From: Bacillus sp. J37
GTDB lineage: Bacteria; Bacillota; Bacilli; Bacillales; Bacillaceae
Length of the DNA stretch: 63,586 bases
NCBI RefSeq assembly: GCF_000518865.1
Contig: NZ_JAEK01000024.1
Coordinates: forward strand, 1 to 63,586
Reading direction: 5' to 3'
Each line of letters begins with the position of its first letter. Within the stretch, counting starts at the first letter, position 1. Shown in pieces: positions 35,197-51,898 of this stretch. A program made the translations under genes and the position numbers. A model generated the notes under the pieces. The model was not told the DNA's origin. It made no database searches and was given only the letters and a program-made list of their open reading frames with translations.

Positions 35197-35230
35197 AAAA
35201 GACGAGCGATTTTGCTCGTCTTTTTTGTTT
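35197..35230 (+). terminator. Terminator after tuf
   Basis: AAAAGACGAGC pairs with GCTCGTCTTTT (11 bp) around GATTTT, followed by a long T-tract. From here to about 35450 the DNA is AT-rich and shows no gene. Confidence 0.92.
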
Positions 35231-35452
35231 TTTCTTCTATATATTAGACTTATTTTGTAGCTGAAAATTAATTAGTTGCTTCTATATAAATATAAAACAA
35301 ATGAATTGTTTTACTGATGATTCCATTTTCTACTAATAAAATAATCCCCCTTACTAAGACGTGGAATAAAGAAATAAGAACTTAACTTTAATTTGATCAG
35401 GCAAATTTAAATCTACAGGAAAAAGTTACAGATTAAACCATCATTGATATTC

Positions 35453-35481
35453 TTGATATTCGTAAATAATCTATGTATAAT
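35453..35481 (+). promoter_or_regulatory. S10 operon promoter P1
   Basis: TTGATA (35453-35458), 17-nt spacer, perfect TATAAT (35476-35481). Confidence 0.82.
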
Positions 35482-35523
35482 ATGAAAAGTGCGTGAGAGT
35501 AATAGGTTTTTTAAAATTTATTC

Positions 35524-35552
35524 TTGCATCTATTATAGGTTTTATGTATAAT
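35524..35552 (+). promoter_or_regulatory. S10 operon promoter P2
   Basis: TTGCAT (35524-35529), 17-nt spacer, perfect TATAAT (35547-35552). It lies 71 nt downstream of P1. The leader from about 35560 to 35686 contains a stem ACACACG(G)CC / GGCGTGTGT near 35599-35627, before the rpsJ ribosome site. Confidence 0.78.
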
Positions 35553-35554
35553 AG

Positions 35555-35995
<441 letters not shown>

Positions 35996-36037
35996 TTCTT
36001 AAAATAAATAAGAAAAGACTATTAGGAGGTGTGACTC

Positions 36038-36667
36038 ATGACCAAAGGAATCTTAGGAAGAAAAATTGGTATGACGCAAGTATTTGCAGAAAACGGTGAT
36101 CTAATTCCGGTAACTGTTATCGAAGCTGCTCCAAACGTTGTTCTTCAAAAGAAAACTGTTGAAACTGATGGGTATAACGCAGTTCAATTAGGTTTTGAAG
36201 ACAAACGTGAAAAGTTATCGAACAAACCTGAAAAAGGCCACGTTGCGAAAGCTGATACTGCACCTAAGCGCTTCGTTAAAGAACTTCGTGAAGCAAGCTT
36301 AGAGCAAATCGAAGTTGGTCAAGAAGTCAAAGTTGATATTTTCACAGCAGGTGAAACTGTAGATGTAACAGGGATTTCTAAAGGGAAAGGTTTCCAAGGT
36401 GCTATCAAACGCCACGGACAATCTCGTGGACCTATGTCCCACGGTTCTCGTTACCATCGTCGCCCAGGTTCTATGGGACCTGTAGCACCTAACCGTGTAT
36501 TCAAAAACAAATTATTGCCTGGTCGTATGGGTGGAGAACGTATTACAGTTCAAAACTTAGAGATTGTTAAAGTAGATGCAGAACGCAACCTACTATTAAT
36601 CAAAGGAAACGTTCCAGGACCTAAAAAAGCCCTAATCACTGTGAAAAGCGCAGTTAAATCTAAATAA
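36038..36667 (+). CDS. rplC: 50S ribosomal protein L3
   Basis: Early assembly protein near the peptidyl-transferase centre. 209 residues, with the central extension containing [23 protein letters not shown] that reaches into rRNA, followed by [17 protein letters not shown] precedes the ATG. Confidence 0.97.
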   Translation: MTKGILGRKIGMTQVFAENGDLIPVTVIEAAPNVVLQKKTVETDGYNAVQLGFEDKREKLSNKPEKGHVAKADTAPKRFVKELREASLEQIEVGQEVKVDIFTAGETVDVTGISKGKGFQGAIKRHGQSRGPMSHGSRYHRRPGSMGPVAPNRVFKNKLLPGRMGGERITVQNLEIVKVDAERNLLLIKGNVPGPKKALITVKSAVKSK

Positions 36668-36694
36668 TTTCACTAGGAAAGGAGGAATTGGGTA

Positions 36695-37318
36695 ATGCCG
36701 AAAGTAGCATTATTAAACCAAGCTGGATCAAATGTTGGAGAAATCGAACTAAATGACTCTGTGTTTGGTATTGAACCTAATCAGCATGTATTATTTGAAG
36801 CGGTTATCATGCAAAGAGCTTCCTTACGTCAAGGAACTCACAAAGTAAAAAATCGTTCTGAAGTAGCAGGCGGAGGTCGTAAACCTTGGCGCCAAAAGGG
36901 TACTGGTCGTGCTCGTCAAGGATCTATCCGTTCTCCACAATGGCGCGGCGGTGGAATCGTATTCGGACCAACTCCACGTTCATATGCATATAAATTACCT
37001 AAAAAAGTACGCCGTTTAGCTATCAAATCAGCTTTATCATCTAAAGTAGTTGACAACAGCGTTGTTGTATTAGAAGACTTAGCTCTTAACGCACCTAAAA
37101 CAAAAGAAATGGCTTCAGTATTAAAAGGTCTTTCTGTTGAGAAAAAAGCGTTAATCGTTACAGCTGACAACAACGAAAATGTTGCATTATCAGCACGTAA
37201 TATCCCTGGAGTAACTGTAGTTACTGCAAATGGTGTTAACGTACTTGATGTACTAAACCATGATAAATTGATTATGACGAAAGCAGCGGTGCAAAAAGTA
37301 GAGGAGGTGCTTGCATAA
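36695..37318 (+). CDS. rplD: 50S ribosomal protein L4
   Basis: Lines the exit tunnel. 207 residues; the extended loop [20 protein letters not shown] contains positions where macrolide-resistance changes occur in other species, and it looks wild type. In gammaproteobacteria L4 represses the S10 operon; no equivalent site is evident here. Stop and rplW start share one base (TAATG). Confidence 0.97.
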   Translation: MPKVALLNQAGSNVGEIELNDSVFGIEPNQHVLFEAVIMQRASLRQGTHKVKNRSEVAGGGRKPWRQKGTGRARQGSIRSPQWRGGGIVFGPTPRSYAYKLPKKVRRLAIKSALSSKVVDNSVVVLEDLALNAPKTKEMASVLKGLSVEKKALIVTADNNENVALSARNIPGVTVVTANGVNVLDVLNHDKLIMTKAAVQKVEEVLA

Positions 37319-37605
37319 TGAAAGATCCTCGTGATATTATTAAGCGCCCCGTAATCACTGAACGTTCAACTGATTTAATGTCAGAGAAAAAATACACGTT
37401 TGAAGTTGATGTTAAGGCTAATAAAACTGAAGTTAAAGATGCGATCGAATCAATCTTTGGTGTAAAAGTTGAAAAAGTAAACATCATGAATTACAAAGGT
37501 AAATTCAAACGCGTTGGTCGTTACAGCGGTTTAACTAACCGTCGTCGTAAAGCGATCATTAAGCTTACAACTGATAGCAAAGAAATCGAATTATTCGAAG
37601 TATAA
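37318..37605 (+). CDS. rplW: 50S ribosomal protein L23
   Basis: Tunnel-exit protein that docks trigger factor and SRP. 95 residues. Conserved [15 protein letters not shown] start, and the [14 protein letters not shown] loop in the second half. Shares one base with the rplD stop, with its ribosome site GAGGAGGTG inside rplD. Confidence 0.97.
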   Translation: MKDPRDIIKRPVITERSTDLMSEKKYTFEVDVKANKTEVKDAIESIFGVKVEKVNIMNYKGKFKRVGRYSGLTNRRRKAIIKLTTDSKEIELFEV

Positions 37606-37614
37606 TTTTAATAG

Positions 37615-38799
<1,185 letters not shown>

Positions 38800-38816
38800 T
38801 GAGAGGAGGCATTTAA

Positions 38817-39161
38817 ATGCAACAATCTAAAGCTGTCGCAAGAACAGTTCGTATTGCTCCTCGTAAAGCTCGTTTAGTTCTAGATCTTATTCGAGGTAAG
38901 CAAGTAGGTGAAGCAGTGGCGATTTTAAATCACACACCAAAGGCTGCTTCTCCAATCATAGACAAAGTTTTAAAATCAGCAGTGGCAAACGCTGAGCATA
39001 ACTATGAAATGGACATTAATAGCTTAGTTGTATCTGAAGCTTATGCAAACGAAGGTCCAACTCTTAAACGTTTCCGTCCACGCGCTATGGGTCGTGCAAG
39101 TGCTATTAATAAGCGCACAAGCCACATCACAATCATCTTAACAGAAAAGAAGGAGGGATAA
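38817..39161 (+). CDS. rplV: 50S ribosomal protein L22
   Basis: Exit-tunnel protein, 114 residues. The tunnel beta-hairpin includes [18 protein letters not shown], the site of macrolide-resistance changes elsewhere, without obvious alteration. Ribosome site GAGAGGAGG. 3 nt before rpsC. Confidence 0.97.
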   Translation: MQQSKAVARTVRIAPRKARLVLDLIRGKQVGEAVAILNHTPKAASPIIDKVLKSAVANAEHNYEMDINSLVVSEAYANEGPTLKRFRPRAMGRASAINKRTSHITIILTEKKEG

Positions 39162-39164
39162 TCC

Positions 39165-40735
<1,571 letters not shown>

Positions 40736-40774
40736 TATTGTTCGGATAGTTAATTCCGAAGGGAGGTAACATAA

Positions 40775-41143
<369 letters not shown>

Positions 41144-41180
41144 TAAATTTCGATTGCCTTACTAAGGAGGTGCAACGAGG

Positions 41181-41492
41181 ATGCATGTTAAAAAAGGTGA
41201 TAAAGTAATGGTTATCTCTGGTAAGGATAAAGGTAAACAAGGCGTTGTTCTTGCTTCTTATCCTAAAAAAGATCGTGTACTTGTAGAAGGTATTAATATC
41301 GTGAAAAAACACGCTAAGCCATCTCAAGTTAACCCACAAGGTGGAATCTTAAACCAAGAGGCACCTATCCATGTATCAAATGTTATGCCACTTGATCCTA
41401 AATCTGGTGAACCGACTCGTGTTGGTTATAAAGTGGTAGACGGTAAAAAGGTACGTGTAGCAAAAAAATCTGGTGAAACTTTAGATAAATAG
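41181..41492 (+). CDS. rplX: 50S ribosomal protein L24
   Basis: Assembly initiator of the 50S subunit. 103 residues with an N-terminal KOW motif ([20 protein letters not shown]). AAGGAGG upstream. Confidence 0.97.
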   Translation: MHVKKGDKVMVISGKDKGKQGVVLASYPKKDRVLVEGINIVKKHAKPSQVNPQGGILNQEAPIHVSNVMPLDPKSGEPTRVGYKVVDGKKVRVAKKSGETLDK

Positions 41493-41516
41493 TAAATCAG
41501 GAAGGGAGGTATATAG

Positions 41517-42056
41517 ATGAACCGCCTTAAAGAAAAGTATCAAAGTGAAATCACTCCTTCATTAATGAAGAAGTTCTCATACAAATCAGTAATGCAAGCT
41601 CCAAAATTAGAGAAAATCGTTATCAACATGGGTGTTGGTGATGCAGTTTCAAACTCAAAAGCATTAGATGTAGCTGTTGAAGAGTTAACTCAAATCACTG
41701 GTCAAAAACCTGTTGTAACTAAAGCAAAAAAATCAATCGCGGGCTTCCGTCTTCGTGAAGGTATGCCAATCGGTGCAAAAGTTACACTTCGCGGTGAGCG
41801 TATGTACCAATTCTTAGATAAATTAATCTCTGTTTCATTACCACGTGTACGTGACTTCCGTGGGGTATCAAAGAAATCTTTTGATGGCCGTGGAAACTAC
41901 ACTCTAGGTGTGAAAGAGCAATTAATCTTCCCTGAGATTGATTATGATAAAGTAAACAAAGTTCGCGGTATGGATATCGTTATCGTAACTACTGCGAATA
42001 CTGATGAAGAAGCACGCGAACTATTAACATCGTTCGGCATGCCGTTCCAAAAATAA
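41517..42056 (+). CDS. rplE: 50S ribosomal protein L5
   Basis: Binds 5S rRNA and the P-site tRNA. 179 residues; conserved [11 protein letters not shown], the [18 protein letters not shown] loop, and the C-terminal [21 protein letters not shown] upstream. Confidence 0.97.
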   Translation: MNRLKEKYQSEITPSLMKKFSYKSVMQAPKLEKIVINMGVGDAVSNSKALDVAVEELTQITGQKPVVTKAKKSIAGFRLREGMPIGAKVTLRGERMYQFLDKLISVSLPRVRDFRGVSKKSFDGRGNYTLGVKEQLIFPEIDYDKVNKVRGMDIVIVTTANTDEEARELLTSFGMPFQK

Positions 42057-42696
<640 letters not shown>

Positions 42697-42726
42697 AAAG
42701 TTTAAAAAAGAATGGAGGTGTAATGA

Positions 42727-43266
42727 ATGTCTCGTATTGGTAAGAAAATACTTGAAATCCCTGCTGATGTTACGATTAACATCGCTGAGGATAATACTGT
42801 AACAGTTAAAGGACCTAAAGGTGAATTAACTCGTACATTCAGCCCTGATATGAAAATCGTTATTGAAGATAATGTATTAACAGTTGTTCGTCCTTCAGAT
42901 GTAAAGGAGCACCGTGCATTACACGGAACTACTCGTAGTCTATTAGGTAACATGGTTGAAGGTGTTTCTAAAGGATTTGAAAGAGGTTTAGAACTTATCG
43001 GTGTTGGTTACCGTGCTTCAAAATCAGGTAACAAATTAGTCCTAAACGTAGGTTACTCTCACCCTGTTGAAATCACACCTGAATCCGGTATTGAAATCGA
43101 AGTACCATCACAAACAAAAGTTCTTGTAAAAGGAACTGATAAAGAGCGTGTTGGTGCAATTGCAGCTAACATTCGTGACGTTCGTCCACCAGAGCCTTAT
43201 AAAGGTAAAGGTATTCGCTATGAAGGCGAACATGTGCGTCGTAAAGAAGGTAAAACTGCGAAGTAA
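42727..43266 (+). CDS. rplF: 50S ribosomal protein L6
   Basis: Base of the L12 stalk region. 179 residues, two similar domains. Start [15 protein letters not shown], conserved [19 protein letters not shown], and C-terminal [20 protein letters not shown] upstream. Confidence 0.97.
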   Translation: MSRIGKKILEIPADVTINIAEDNTVTVKGPKGELTRTFSPDMKIVIEDNVLTVVRPSDVKEHRALHGTTRSLLGNMVEGVSKGFERGLELIGVGYRASKSGNKLVLNVGYSHPVEITPESGIEIEVPSQTKVLVKGTDKERVGAIAANIRDVRPPEPYKGKGIRYEGEHVRRKEGKTAK

Positions 43267-43299
43267 TATCGCCTAGATGATAAGAAAGGAGTGACCTAA

Positions 43300-43662
43300 A
43301 TGATTACTAAAGCTGATAAAAATGTTGTACGTAAAAAAAGACATGCTCGTGTCCGTGCTAAATTAGAAGGCACTGCAGTTCGTCCTCGTCTAAACGTATA
43401 TCGTTCTAACCAACACATTTACGCTCAAGTAATTGATGATTCGAATTCTGTTACTTTAGTAAGTGCATCTACTTTAGATAAAGATCTTAATTTAGATTCT
43501 AAAAGCAATGTTGATGCTGCTCAAAAGGTTGGAGAATTAGTAGCTAAACGTGCTATCGAAAAAGGCGTTAAAACAGTTGTATTTGATCGCGGGGGTTATT
43601 TATACCATGGTCGTGTTAAAGCTCTAGCTGAAGCTGCTCGCGAGGCTGGACTTGAATTTTAA
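43300..43662 (+). CDS. rplR: 50S ribosomal protein L18
   Basis: 5S rRNA-binding protein of the central protuberance. 120 residues; [20 protein letters not shown] and the C-terminal [28 protein letters not shown] upstream. Confidence 0.97.
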   Translation: MITKADKNVVRKKRHARVRAKLEGTAVRPRLNVYRSNQHIYAQVIDDSNSVTLVSASTLDKDLNLDSKSNVDAAQKVGELVAKRAIEKGVKTVVFDRGGYLYHGRVKALAEAAREAGLEF

Positions 43663-43682
43663 TTGCAAAAGGAGGGACATAA

Positions 43683-44186
<504 letters not shown>

Positions 44187-44198
44187 GGAGGGAAAACA

Positions 44199-44381
44199 AT
44201 GGCGAATAAGTTAGAAATTACCCTCACTCGCAGTGTGATTGGTCGTCCTGAAGACCAACGTATTACTGTTAAAACACTTGGTCTTAAAAAGTTACATCAA
44301 ACTGTAGTCCAAGAAGATAATCCTGCGATTCGCGGTATGATTAATAAAGTTGCTCACTTAGTTACAGTTAAAGAACAATAA
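44199..44381 (+). CDS. rpmD: 50S ribosomal protein L30
   Basis: Small large-subunit protein; 60 residues. [18 protein letters not shown] start, and [17 protein letters not shown] at the core. AAGGAGG upstream. Confidence 0.96.
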   Translation: MANKLEITLTRSVIGRPEDQRITVKTLGLKKLHQTVVQEDNPAIRGMINKVAHLVTVKEQ

Positions 44382-44412
44382 TAGAAATATAAATAAATAA
44401 GGAGGTGTCCCG

Positions 44413-44853
44413 ATGAAACTTCATGAGTTGAAACCAGCAGAAGGTTCACGTAAAACACGTAATCGTGTTGGTCGTGGTATCGGTTCTGGTAACGGTAAAA
44501 CAGCTGGTAAAGGTCATAAAGGACAAAATGCTCGTTCTGGTGGTGGAGTTCGTCCAGGATTTGAAGGTGGTCAAACTCCTTTGTTCCAACGCTTACCTAA
44601 ACGTGGATTTACGAACATTAACCGCAAGGACTTTGCAATTGTTAACCTTGATGTCCTAAATCGTTTTGAAGATGGCACAGAGGTTACTCCAGAATTATTA
44701 CTTGAAACAGGTGTTGTAAGTAATGTTAAGTCTGGTGTTAAAATCCTTGGTAACGGTCAGTTAGAGAAAAAACTTACTGTAAAAGCTAACAAGTTCTCTG
44801 CTTCTGCTAAAGAAGCAATTGAATCTGCTGGCGGTACAGCTGAGGTGATCTAA
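44413..44853 (+). CDS. rplO: 50S ribosomal protein L15
   Basis: Late assembly protein; 146 residues. Glycine-rich basic N-terminus ([19 protein letters not shown]) and [15 protein letters not shown]. Shares one base with secY (TAATG), so the two are coupled. Confidence 0.96.
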   Translation: MKLHELKPAEGSRKTRNRVGRGIGSGNGKTAGKGHKGQNARSGGGVRPGFEGGQTPLFQRLPKRGFTNINRKDFAIVNLDVLNRFEDGTEVTPELLLETGVVSNVKSGVKILGNGQLEKKLTVKANKFSASAKEAIESAGGTAEVI

Positions 44854-46145
44854 TGTTTAAAACAATCTCCAATTTTATGCGCGTGGGTGATATTAGAAGT
44901 AAGATCATATTCACCCTTTTAATGTTAGTTGTATTTCGTATTGGAACGTTCATTCCTGTGCCAAATGTTAATGCTGATGTATTAAGAGCTCAGGATGAAC
45001 TAAATGTATTCGGAATTCTTAATACCTTCGGTGGTGGTGCACTTTTTAATTTCTCTATTCTCGCAATGGGGATTATGCCGTACATCACAGCTTCGATCAT
45101 CGTTCAACTTTTACAGATGGATGTTGTCCCGAAGTTTACTGAATGGTCTAAACAAGGTGATGTTGGGCGACGTAAGCTTGCTCAATTTACAAGATACTTT
45201 ACGATAATATTAGGTTTCATCCAGGCGTTAGGTATGTCCTATGGATTTAACACCCAGTCAGGTGGGATGTTAATTGAAAATCCAGGTATAGGCACATACT
45301 TATTAATTGCGATTGTCTTAACTGCTGGTACAGCATTCTTGATGTGGTTAGGAGAACAAATCACCTCTAAGGGTGTTGGTAATGGGATTTCCATTATCAT
45401 TTTTGCAGGGATTGCAGCTGGAATCCCCTCAACTGTTAACCAAATTTATGCACAACAATTTGAAGATGCAGGTGACCAATTATTTATTAAAATAGTGACG
45501 GTTGCCATTCTATTATTAGCAATTTTAGCTGTTGTGGTTGGAGTCATCTTTATTCAACAAGCACTTCGTAAAATACCAATTCAATATGCAAAAGGATCCA
45601 GTAATAAAAATATGGGTGGAGGACATACAACTCACCTCCCTTTAAAAGTGAATCCTGCCGGTGTAATTCCTGTTATCTTTGCAGTGTCTTTTATTATTAC
45701 ACCACCAACAATTGCAGCATTCTTTGGTCCAAACGATGTCACAGATTGGATTCAGAAAACCTTTGACTACACTCAGCCTGTAGGTATGATTGTCTACATC
45801 GCTTTAATACTTGCTTTCACATACTTCTATACATTTGTTCAAGTTAACCCTGAACAAATGGCTGAAAACTTGAAGAAACAAGGCGGTTATATTCCTGGAA
45901 TCCGTCCGGGAAAAAGCACGCAGGAATATGTTACAAAGGTATTATATCGTTTAACTTTTGTTGGTTCTCTTTTCTTAGCAGCTATAGCTGTTCTTCCTGT
46001 TTTCTTTATTAAATTTGCTGACCTGCCTCAATCTGCTCAGATTGGTGGAACAAGTTTACTTATCGTTGTGGGCGTTGCCTTAGAGACGATGAAGCAGCTT
46101 GAAAGTCAGTTAGTGAAACGTCATTATAAAGGCTTTATTAAATAA
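44853..46145 (+). CDS. secY: Preprotein translocase subunit SecY
   Basis: Channel of the Sec translocon; 430 residues with about ten hydrophobic segments. Signature stretches include GGGALFNFSILAMGIMPYI, the loop KGSSNKNMGGGHTTHLPLKVN, and a C-terminal cytoplasmic tail ending QLVKRHYKGFIK. Works with SecE (18308). A 7-bp ATGGGAA/TTCCCAT hairpin follows at 46153-46170, before adk. Confidence 0.97.
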   Translation: MFKTISNFMRVGDIRSKIIFTLLMLVVFRIGTFIPVPNVNADVLRAQDELNVFGILNTFGGGALFNFSILAMGIMPYITASIIVQLLQMDVVPKFTEWSKQGDVGRRKLAQFTRYFTIILGFIQALGMSYGFNTQSGGMLIENPGIGTYLLIAIVLTAGTAFLMWLGEQITSKGVGNGISIIIFAGIAAGIPSTVNQIYAQQFEDAGDQLFIKIVTVAILLLAILAVVVGVIFIQQALRKIPIQYAKGSSNKNMGGGHTTHLPLKVNPAGVIPVIFAVSFIITPPTIAAFFGPNDVTDWIQKTFDYTQPVGMIVYIALILAFTYFYTFVQVNPEQMAENLKKQGGYIPGIRPGKSTQEYVTKVLYRLTFVGSLFLAAIAVLPVFFIKFADLPQSAQIGGTSLLIVVGVALETMKQLESQLVKRHYKGFIK

Positions 46146-46179
46146 TGAGGATATGGGAAATCCTTCCCATTCCCTCTAA

Positions 46180-47600
<1,421 letters not shown>

Positions 47601-47602
47601 AT

Positions 47603-47900
47603 GAAGGTGACATTACTTATTTTAGATCGGGACTTCCATTCCTGGTGTGTATATGCTTGTCTAGCACCGACTGGATGAGCTATAATATATGCGCCAATTG
47701 AAAAGGAATTCGTTTTTTTGACGGAGAAAAGCGAAAGTTTCTCTCTCTGATTAAAGGGATGCTCATCATCAAGAATTACTAATTAGCGTATCTCCAGAAG
47801 TTCAGACAGTATAATGGAAACATGTCGTATGACAAATGGAAGTTTGTCGATGAGCAAGTTACTGATTTGAAGAAGGGAGAACAGTTCAATGGCAAAAGAC
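47603..47900 (+). pseudogene. Decayed KOW-domain RNA-binding protein gene (ybzG-like)
   Basis: In Bacillus a small KOW-domain protein gene normally lies between map and infA. Here pieces resembling it appear in order but in three frames: FFDGEKRKF at 47714-47740, ISVSPEVQ at 47782-47805, ETCRMTNG at 47817-47840, and [13 protein letters not shown] at 47840-47878. The first and last share a frame but are split by stops. Stops, two frame changes and an apparent small deletion near 47840 make a working product unlikely. Assignment rests on my recollection of the family; sequencing error cannot explain all changes. Confidence 0.6.
47657..47686 (+). promoter_or_regulatory. Possible promoter upstream of infA
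   Basis: TTGTCT (47657-47662), 18-nt spacer, perfect TATAAT (47681-47686), inside the decayed gene. It could now drive infA and the alpha operon. Confidence 0.55.
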
Positions 47901-48107
47901 GATGTAATTGAAGTTGAAGGAACTGTTATTGAAACATTACCAAATGCAATGTTTAAGGTAGAACTAGAGAACGGTCATACGGTTTTAGCGCATGTATCCG
48001 GAAAGATTCGCATGCATTTCATTCGTATTTTACCAGGAGACAAAGTTACGGTAGAATTATCTCCATATGATTTAACTCGTGGCAGAATTACGTACCGTTT
48101 TAAATAA
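47889..48107 (+). CDS. infA: Translation initiation factor IF-1
   Basis: A-site blocking initiation factor; 72 residues, OB-fold. [22 protein letters not shown] start and [19 protein letters not shown] core. GAAGGGAG upstream, within the remnant of the broken neighbour. Confidence 0.97.
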   Translation: MAKDDVIEVEGTVIETLPNAMFKVELENGHTVLAHVSGKIRMHFIRILPGDKVTVELSPYDLTRGRITYRFK

Positions 48108-48128
48108 TTTAGCACTCCGTACTACTAA

Positions 48129-48257
<129 letters not shown>

Positions 48258-48264
48258 TTTATAA

Positions 48265-48645
<381 letters not shown>

Positions 48646-48661
48646 GGTAAAAGGAGGTTAA

Positions 48662-49057
<396 letters not shown>

Positions 49058-49073
49058 ATTTTCTGTATAGATT

Positions 49074-49102
49074 TTGTATCCCTGTCAATAATGGGTTATG
49101 AT
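49074..49102 (+). promoter_or_regulatory. Possible internal promoter for rpoA
   Basis: TTGTAT (49074-49079), 17-nt spacer, TATGAT (49097-49102), in the 180-nt rpsK-rpoA gap. Confidence 0.5.
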
Positions 49103-49237
49103 ACAGTATATAAGTTCTAGCAGAATTCACTCTGTTGTTGTGCACATTCGGGAACTTTTGAATGGGGAATTTCGGTTAGACGCTAGTTTAATGATTTGTC
49201 TAGCCGGGGTTTCGACGTTTTGAAGGAGGGTTTATAG

Positions 49238-50182
49238 ATGATAGAAATTGAAAAACCAAAAATCGAAACGGTTGAAATCAGCGATGATGCCAAATATGGT
49301 AAATTCGTCGTCGAGCCACTTGAGCGTGGATATGGTACAACTTTGGGTAACTCCTTACGTCGTATCCTTTTATCCTCACTCCCTGGTGCCGCTGTAACAT
49401 CGATCCAAATAGATGGCGTACTTCATGAGTTTTCAACGATCGAAGGTGTTGTTGAAGATGTTACTTCGATTATCTTAAACATTAAAAAGCTTGCTCTTAA
49501 AATCTATTCAGATGAAGAAAAGACGCTAGAAATTGATGTTCAAGGCGAAGGTAGTGTTACTGCATCAGATATTACTCATGATAGTGATGTAGAAATTCTG
49601 AATCCAGATCTTCATATCGCTACTCTTGCTTCAGATGCAAGCTTCAGAATGAGGCTTACGGCTAAGCGTGGACGTGGTTACACTCCAGCTGATTCAAATA
49701 AAAGAGAGGACCAACCTATTGGTGTTATCCCGATCGATTCGATCTTTACTCCAGTTTCACGTGTTTCCTACCAAGTAGAAAAAACCCGTGTTGGTCAAGT
49801 TGCTAATTATGATAAGCTGACTCTTGATGTTTGGACAGATGGAAGTACAGGCCCTAAAGAGGCGATTGCTCTTGGTTCAAAGATCCTAACTGAACACTTA
49901 AATATTTTTGTAGGGCTTACTGATGAAGCTCAGAATGCAGAAATTATGGTGGAAAAAGAAGAGGATCAGAAAGAAAAAGTTCTAGAGATGACGATTGAAG
50001 AATTAGATCTATCTGTTCGTTCTTACAACTGTTTAAAACGTGCCGGTATTAATACCGTACAAGAGCTTGCTCATAAAACAGAAGAAGACATGATGAAAGT
50101 TCGTAATCTTGGTCGTAAATCTTTAGAAGAAGTTAAGGCGAAATTAGAAGAACTAGGTTTAGGTCTTCGAAAAGACGACTGA
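49238..50182 (+). CDS. rpoA: RNA polymerase subunit alpha
   Basis: Dimeric assembly platform of RNA polymerase; 314 residues. N-terminal domain with [22 protein letters not shown]-terminal domain from about 245 with [22 protein letters not shown], contacting UP elements and activators such as Spx. GAAGGAGG precedes the ATG. Confidence 0.97.
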   Translation: MIEIEKPKIETVEISDDAKYGKFVVEPLERGYGTTLGNSLRRILLSSLPGAAVTSIQIDGVLHEFSTIEGVVEDVTSIILNIKKLALKIYSDEEKTLEIDVQGEGSVTASDITHDSDVEILNPDLHIATLASDASFRMRLTAKRGRGYTPADSNKREDQPIGVIPIDSIFTPVSRVSYQVEKTRVGQVANYDKLTLDVWTDGSTGPKEAIALGSKILTEHLNIFVGLTDEAQNAEIMVEKEEDQKEKVLEMTIEELDLSVRSYNCLKRAGINTVQELAHKTEEDMMKVRNLGRKSLEEVKAKLEELGLGLRKDD

Positions 50183-50185
50183 TGA

Positions 50186-50204
50186 CTAGTTTGTAATAAA
50201 CTAG
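50186..50204 (+). other. Hairpin between rpoA and rplQ
   Basis: CTAGTTT (50186-50192) pairs with AAACTAG (50198-50204), followed by CGTTTTCG. AT-rich and short, with no clean T-tract; partial attenuation at most. Confidence 0.35.
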
Positions 50205-50292
50205 CGTTTTCGTATGCTATCATTAGAGAATAGCTTTCAGCCTATAAATCCATGAAATAACATTCATTATTTAATGAAGGAGGGGACATCTC

Positions 50293-50688
50293 ATGTCATA
50301 CAGAAAATTAGGCCGTACTAGTGCGGGTCGTAAAGCTATGCTTCGTGACCTAACTACTGATCTAATCATCAGTGAGCGTATCGAAACTACTGAAGCTCGT
50401 GCGAAAGAATTACGTTCAACTGTTGAAAAGATGATTACACTAGGTAAGCGCGGTGACCTTCATGCACGTCGTTTGGCTGCATCATATGTACGTAACGAAG
50501 TTGCTGAGGTTGTATCTGTTACAACTGAAGAAGGTAAAACTAAGGATAAACCTAAATATGCTTTAGAAAAACTTTTCAGTGATATCGCTCCACGTTACGA
50601 AGACCGTCAAGGTGGTTACACTCGTATTATGAAACTTGGACCTCGTCGCGGAGACGGTGCTCCAATGGTCATCATTGAATTAGTTTAA
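50293..50688 (+). CDS. rplQ: 50S ribosomal protein L17
   Basis: Tunnel-exit protein ending the superoperon. 131 residues, slightly longer than the 120 I recall for B. subtilis, from an insertion rich in charged residues ([15 protein letters not shown]) near 80-95. Start [27 protein letters not shown] upstream. Confidence 0.96.
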   Translation: MSYRKLGRTSAGRKAMLRDLTTDLIISERIETTEARAKELRSTVEKMITLGKRGDLHARRLAASYVRNEVAEVVSVTTEEGKTKDKPKYALEKLFSDIAPRYEDRQGGYTRIMKLGPRRGDGAPMVIIELV

Positions 50689-50700
50689 TATATTTATCAC

Positions 50701-50742
50701 AAGGGCGTGACAGTTTCATAACTGGATCAATGCCCTTTTTTT
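50701..50742 (+). terminator. Terminator of the ribosomal superoperon
   Basis: AAGGGC (50701-50706) pairs with GCCCTT (50732-50737), continued inward by TGA/TCA and a CAGTT/AACTG stem, followed by T residues. Confidence 0.88.
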
Positions 50743-50825
50743 ATATGATCATATAGTTTGAAAATCTTTTACTATAGTCTGATCAAGGAGATTTCACTTT
50801 TGTTATAGCTTTGGCATTTAAAATT

Positions 50826-51027
50826 TTTAAACTTTGGCTATGCGCACGACATCCAGCTTCGAAGCACAGGATGTGCAAGTGCAGTAAGTGCGACAGGACG
50901 TCGCGTATTTTGGCTGCCAGCGCCTGGCCCCTCTAGGGGCCTAGTCACAATGAATTGAAGACAAAGAACGTCTTCTATTCATCTGCGCCTTATTTGCCCA
51001 AGGCTATCAAGGCGCTTGCGCTTTAGT
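50826..51027. repeat. Intergenic repeat, copy 2
   Basis: Shares with copy 1 (15311-15506) the blocks ACATCCAGCT, CCAGCGCCT, GAAGACAAAGAACGTCTTCT and CAAGGCGCTTGCGCTTTAGT. The hairpin TGAATTGAAGAC/GTCTTCTATTCA (50950-50980) has one mismatch here. Extra palindromes are present: GCACAGGATGTGC (50864-50876), GCGAC/GTCGC around AGGAC (50889-50903), and GGCCCC/GGGGCC (50926-50941). No gene in the rplQ-ecfA1 gap. Confidence 0.8.
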
Positions 51028-51058
51028 TATTAGCAAGAAAGATTAGGAGAGACGAGAA

Positions 51059-51898
51059 ATGAGTGAGACAATCATCAGTGTGGAAAACATTACTTTTCAT
51101 TATGATCAAACAGCTCCTCCTGCATTAGATGATGTTTCTATACAAGTTAAAAAGGGAGAATGGCTTGCGATCGTTGGACATAATGGTTCAGGTAAATCCA
51201 CATTAGCAAGAATTTTAAATGGACTTTATCTACCTGACACAGGAAAAATCAACGTGTGCGGAATTGAGTTAACGCAAGACACTGTGTGGGATGTTCGTAA
51301 ACACGTAGGTATGGTCTTTCAGAATCCGGATAACCAATTTGTTGGAACTACTGTAAAAGATGATGTAGCATTCGGTTTAGAGAATAATGGAGTTAAAAGA
51401 GAAGAAATGGTAAAAAAAATTGATTGGGCGACTAAAAAGGTAAGAATGGATCAGTTTCTAGAACATGAGCCACATCACCTTTCAGGAGGGCAAAAGCAAC
51501 GTGTAGCGATAGCTAGTGTAATCGCTGTTCAGCCTGATATTATTATCCTGGATGAAGCTACATCAATGTTAGATCCTATCGGTAGAGAAGAAGTTATCCA
51601 AACAGTCCGTGAGCTGAAAGAACAAAGTGACTTGACTGTTATCTCGATTACCCATGATTTAGAAGAGGCCTCAAAGGCTGATAGAATAATTGTCATGAAT
51701 GGTGGAAAAAAATTCACAGAAGGTAATCCTGATGAAATTTTCCATTTAGATGATCAGTTGGTCAAAATTGGGTTAGATTTACCATTTCCACTTCAATTAA
51801 GCAAACGGCTAAGAGAAGCCGGTATACCTATTAAGGATCATCATTTAACTGAGGAAGGGTTGGTGGAAGAGCTATGGACATTACATTTAAAAATGTAG
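51059..51898 (+). CDS. ecfA1: ECF transporter ATPase EcfA1
   Basis: ATP-binding subunit of the shared energy-coupling module for vitamin and metal uptake. 279 residues. Walker A GHNGSGKST (about 40-48), Q-loop FQNPDNQFVG, signature LSGGQKQR, Walker B IIILDEATSML, switch histidine in SITHDL. Overlaps ecfA2 by 25 nt. Confidence 0.95.
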   Translation: MSETIISVENITFHYDQTAPPALDDVSIQVKKGEWLAIVGHNGSGKSTLARILNGLYLPDTGKINVCGIELTQDTVWDVRKHVGMVFQNPDNQFVGTTVKDDVAFGLENNGVKREEMVKKIDWATKKVRMDQFLEHEPHHLSGGQKQRVAIASVIAVQPDIIILDEATSMLDPIGREEVIQTVRELKEQSDLTVISITHDLEEASKADRIIVMNGGKKFTEGNPDEIFHLDDQLVKIGLDLPFPLQLSKRLREAGIPIKDHHLTEEGLVEELWTLHLKM

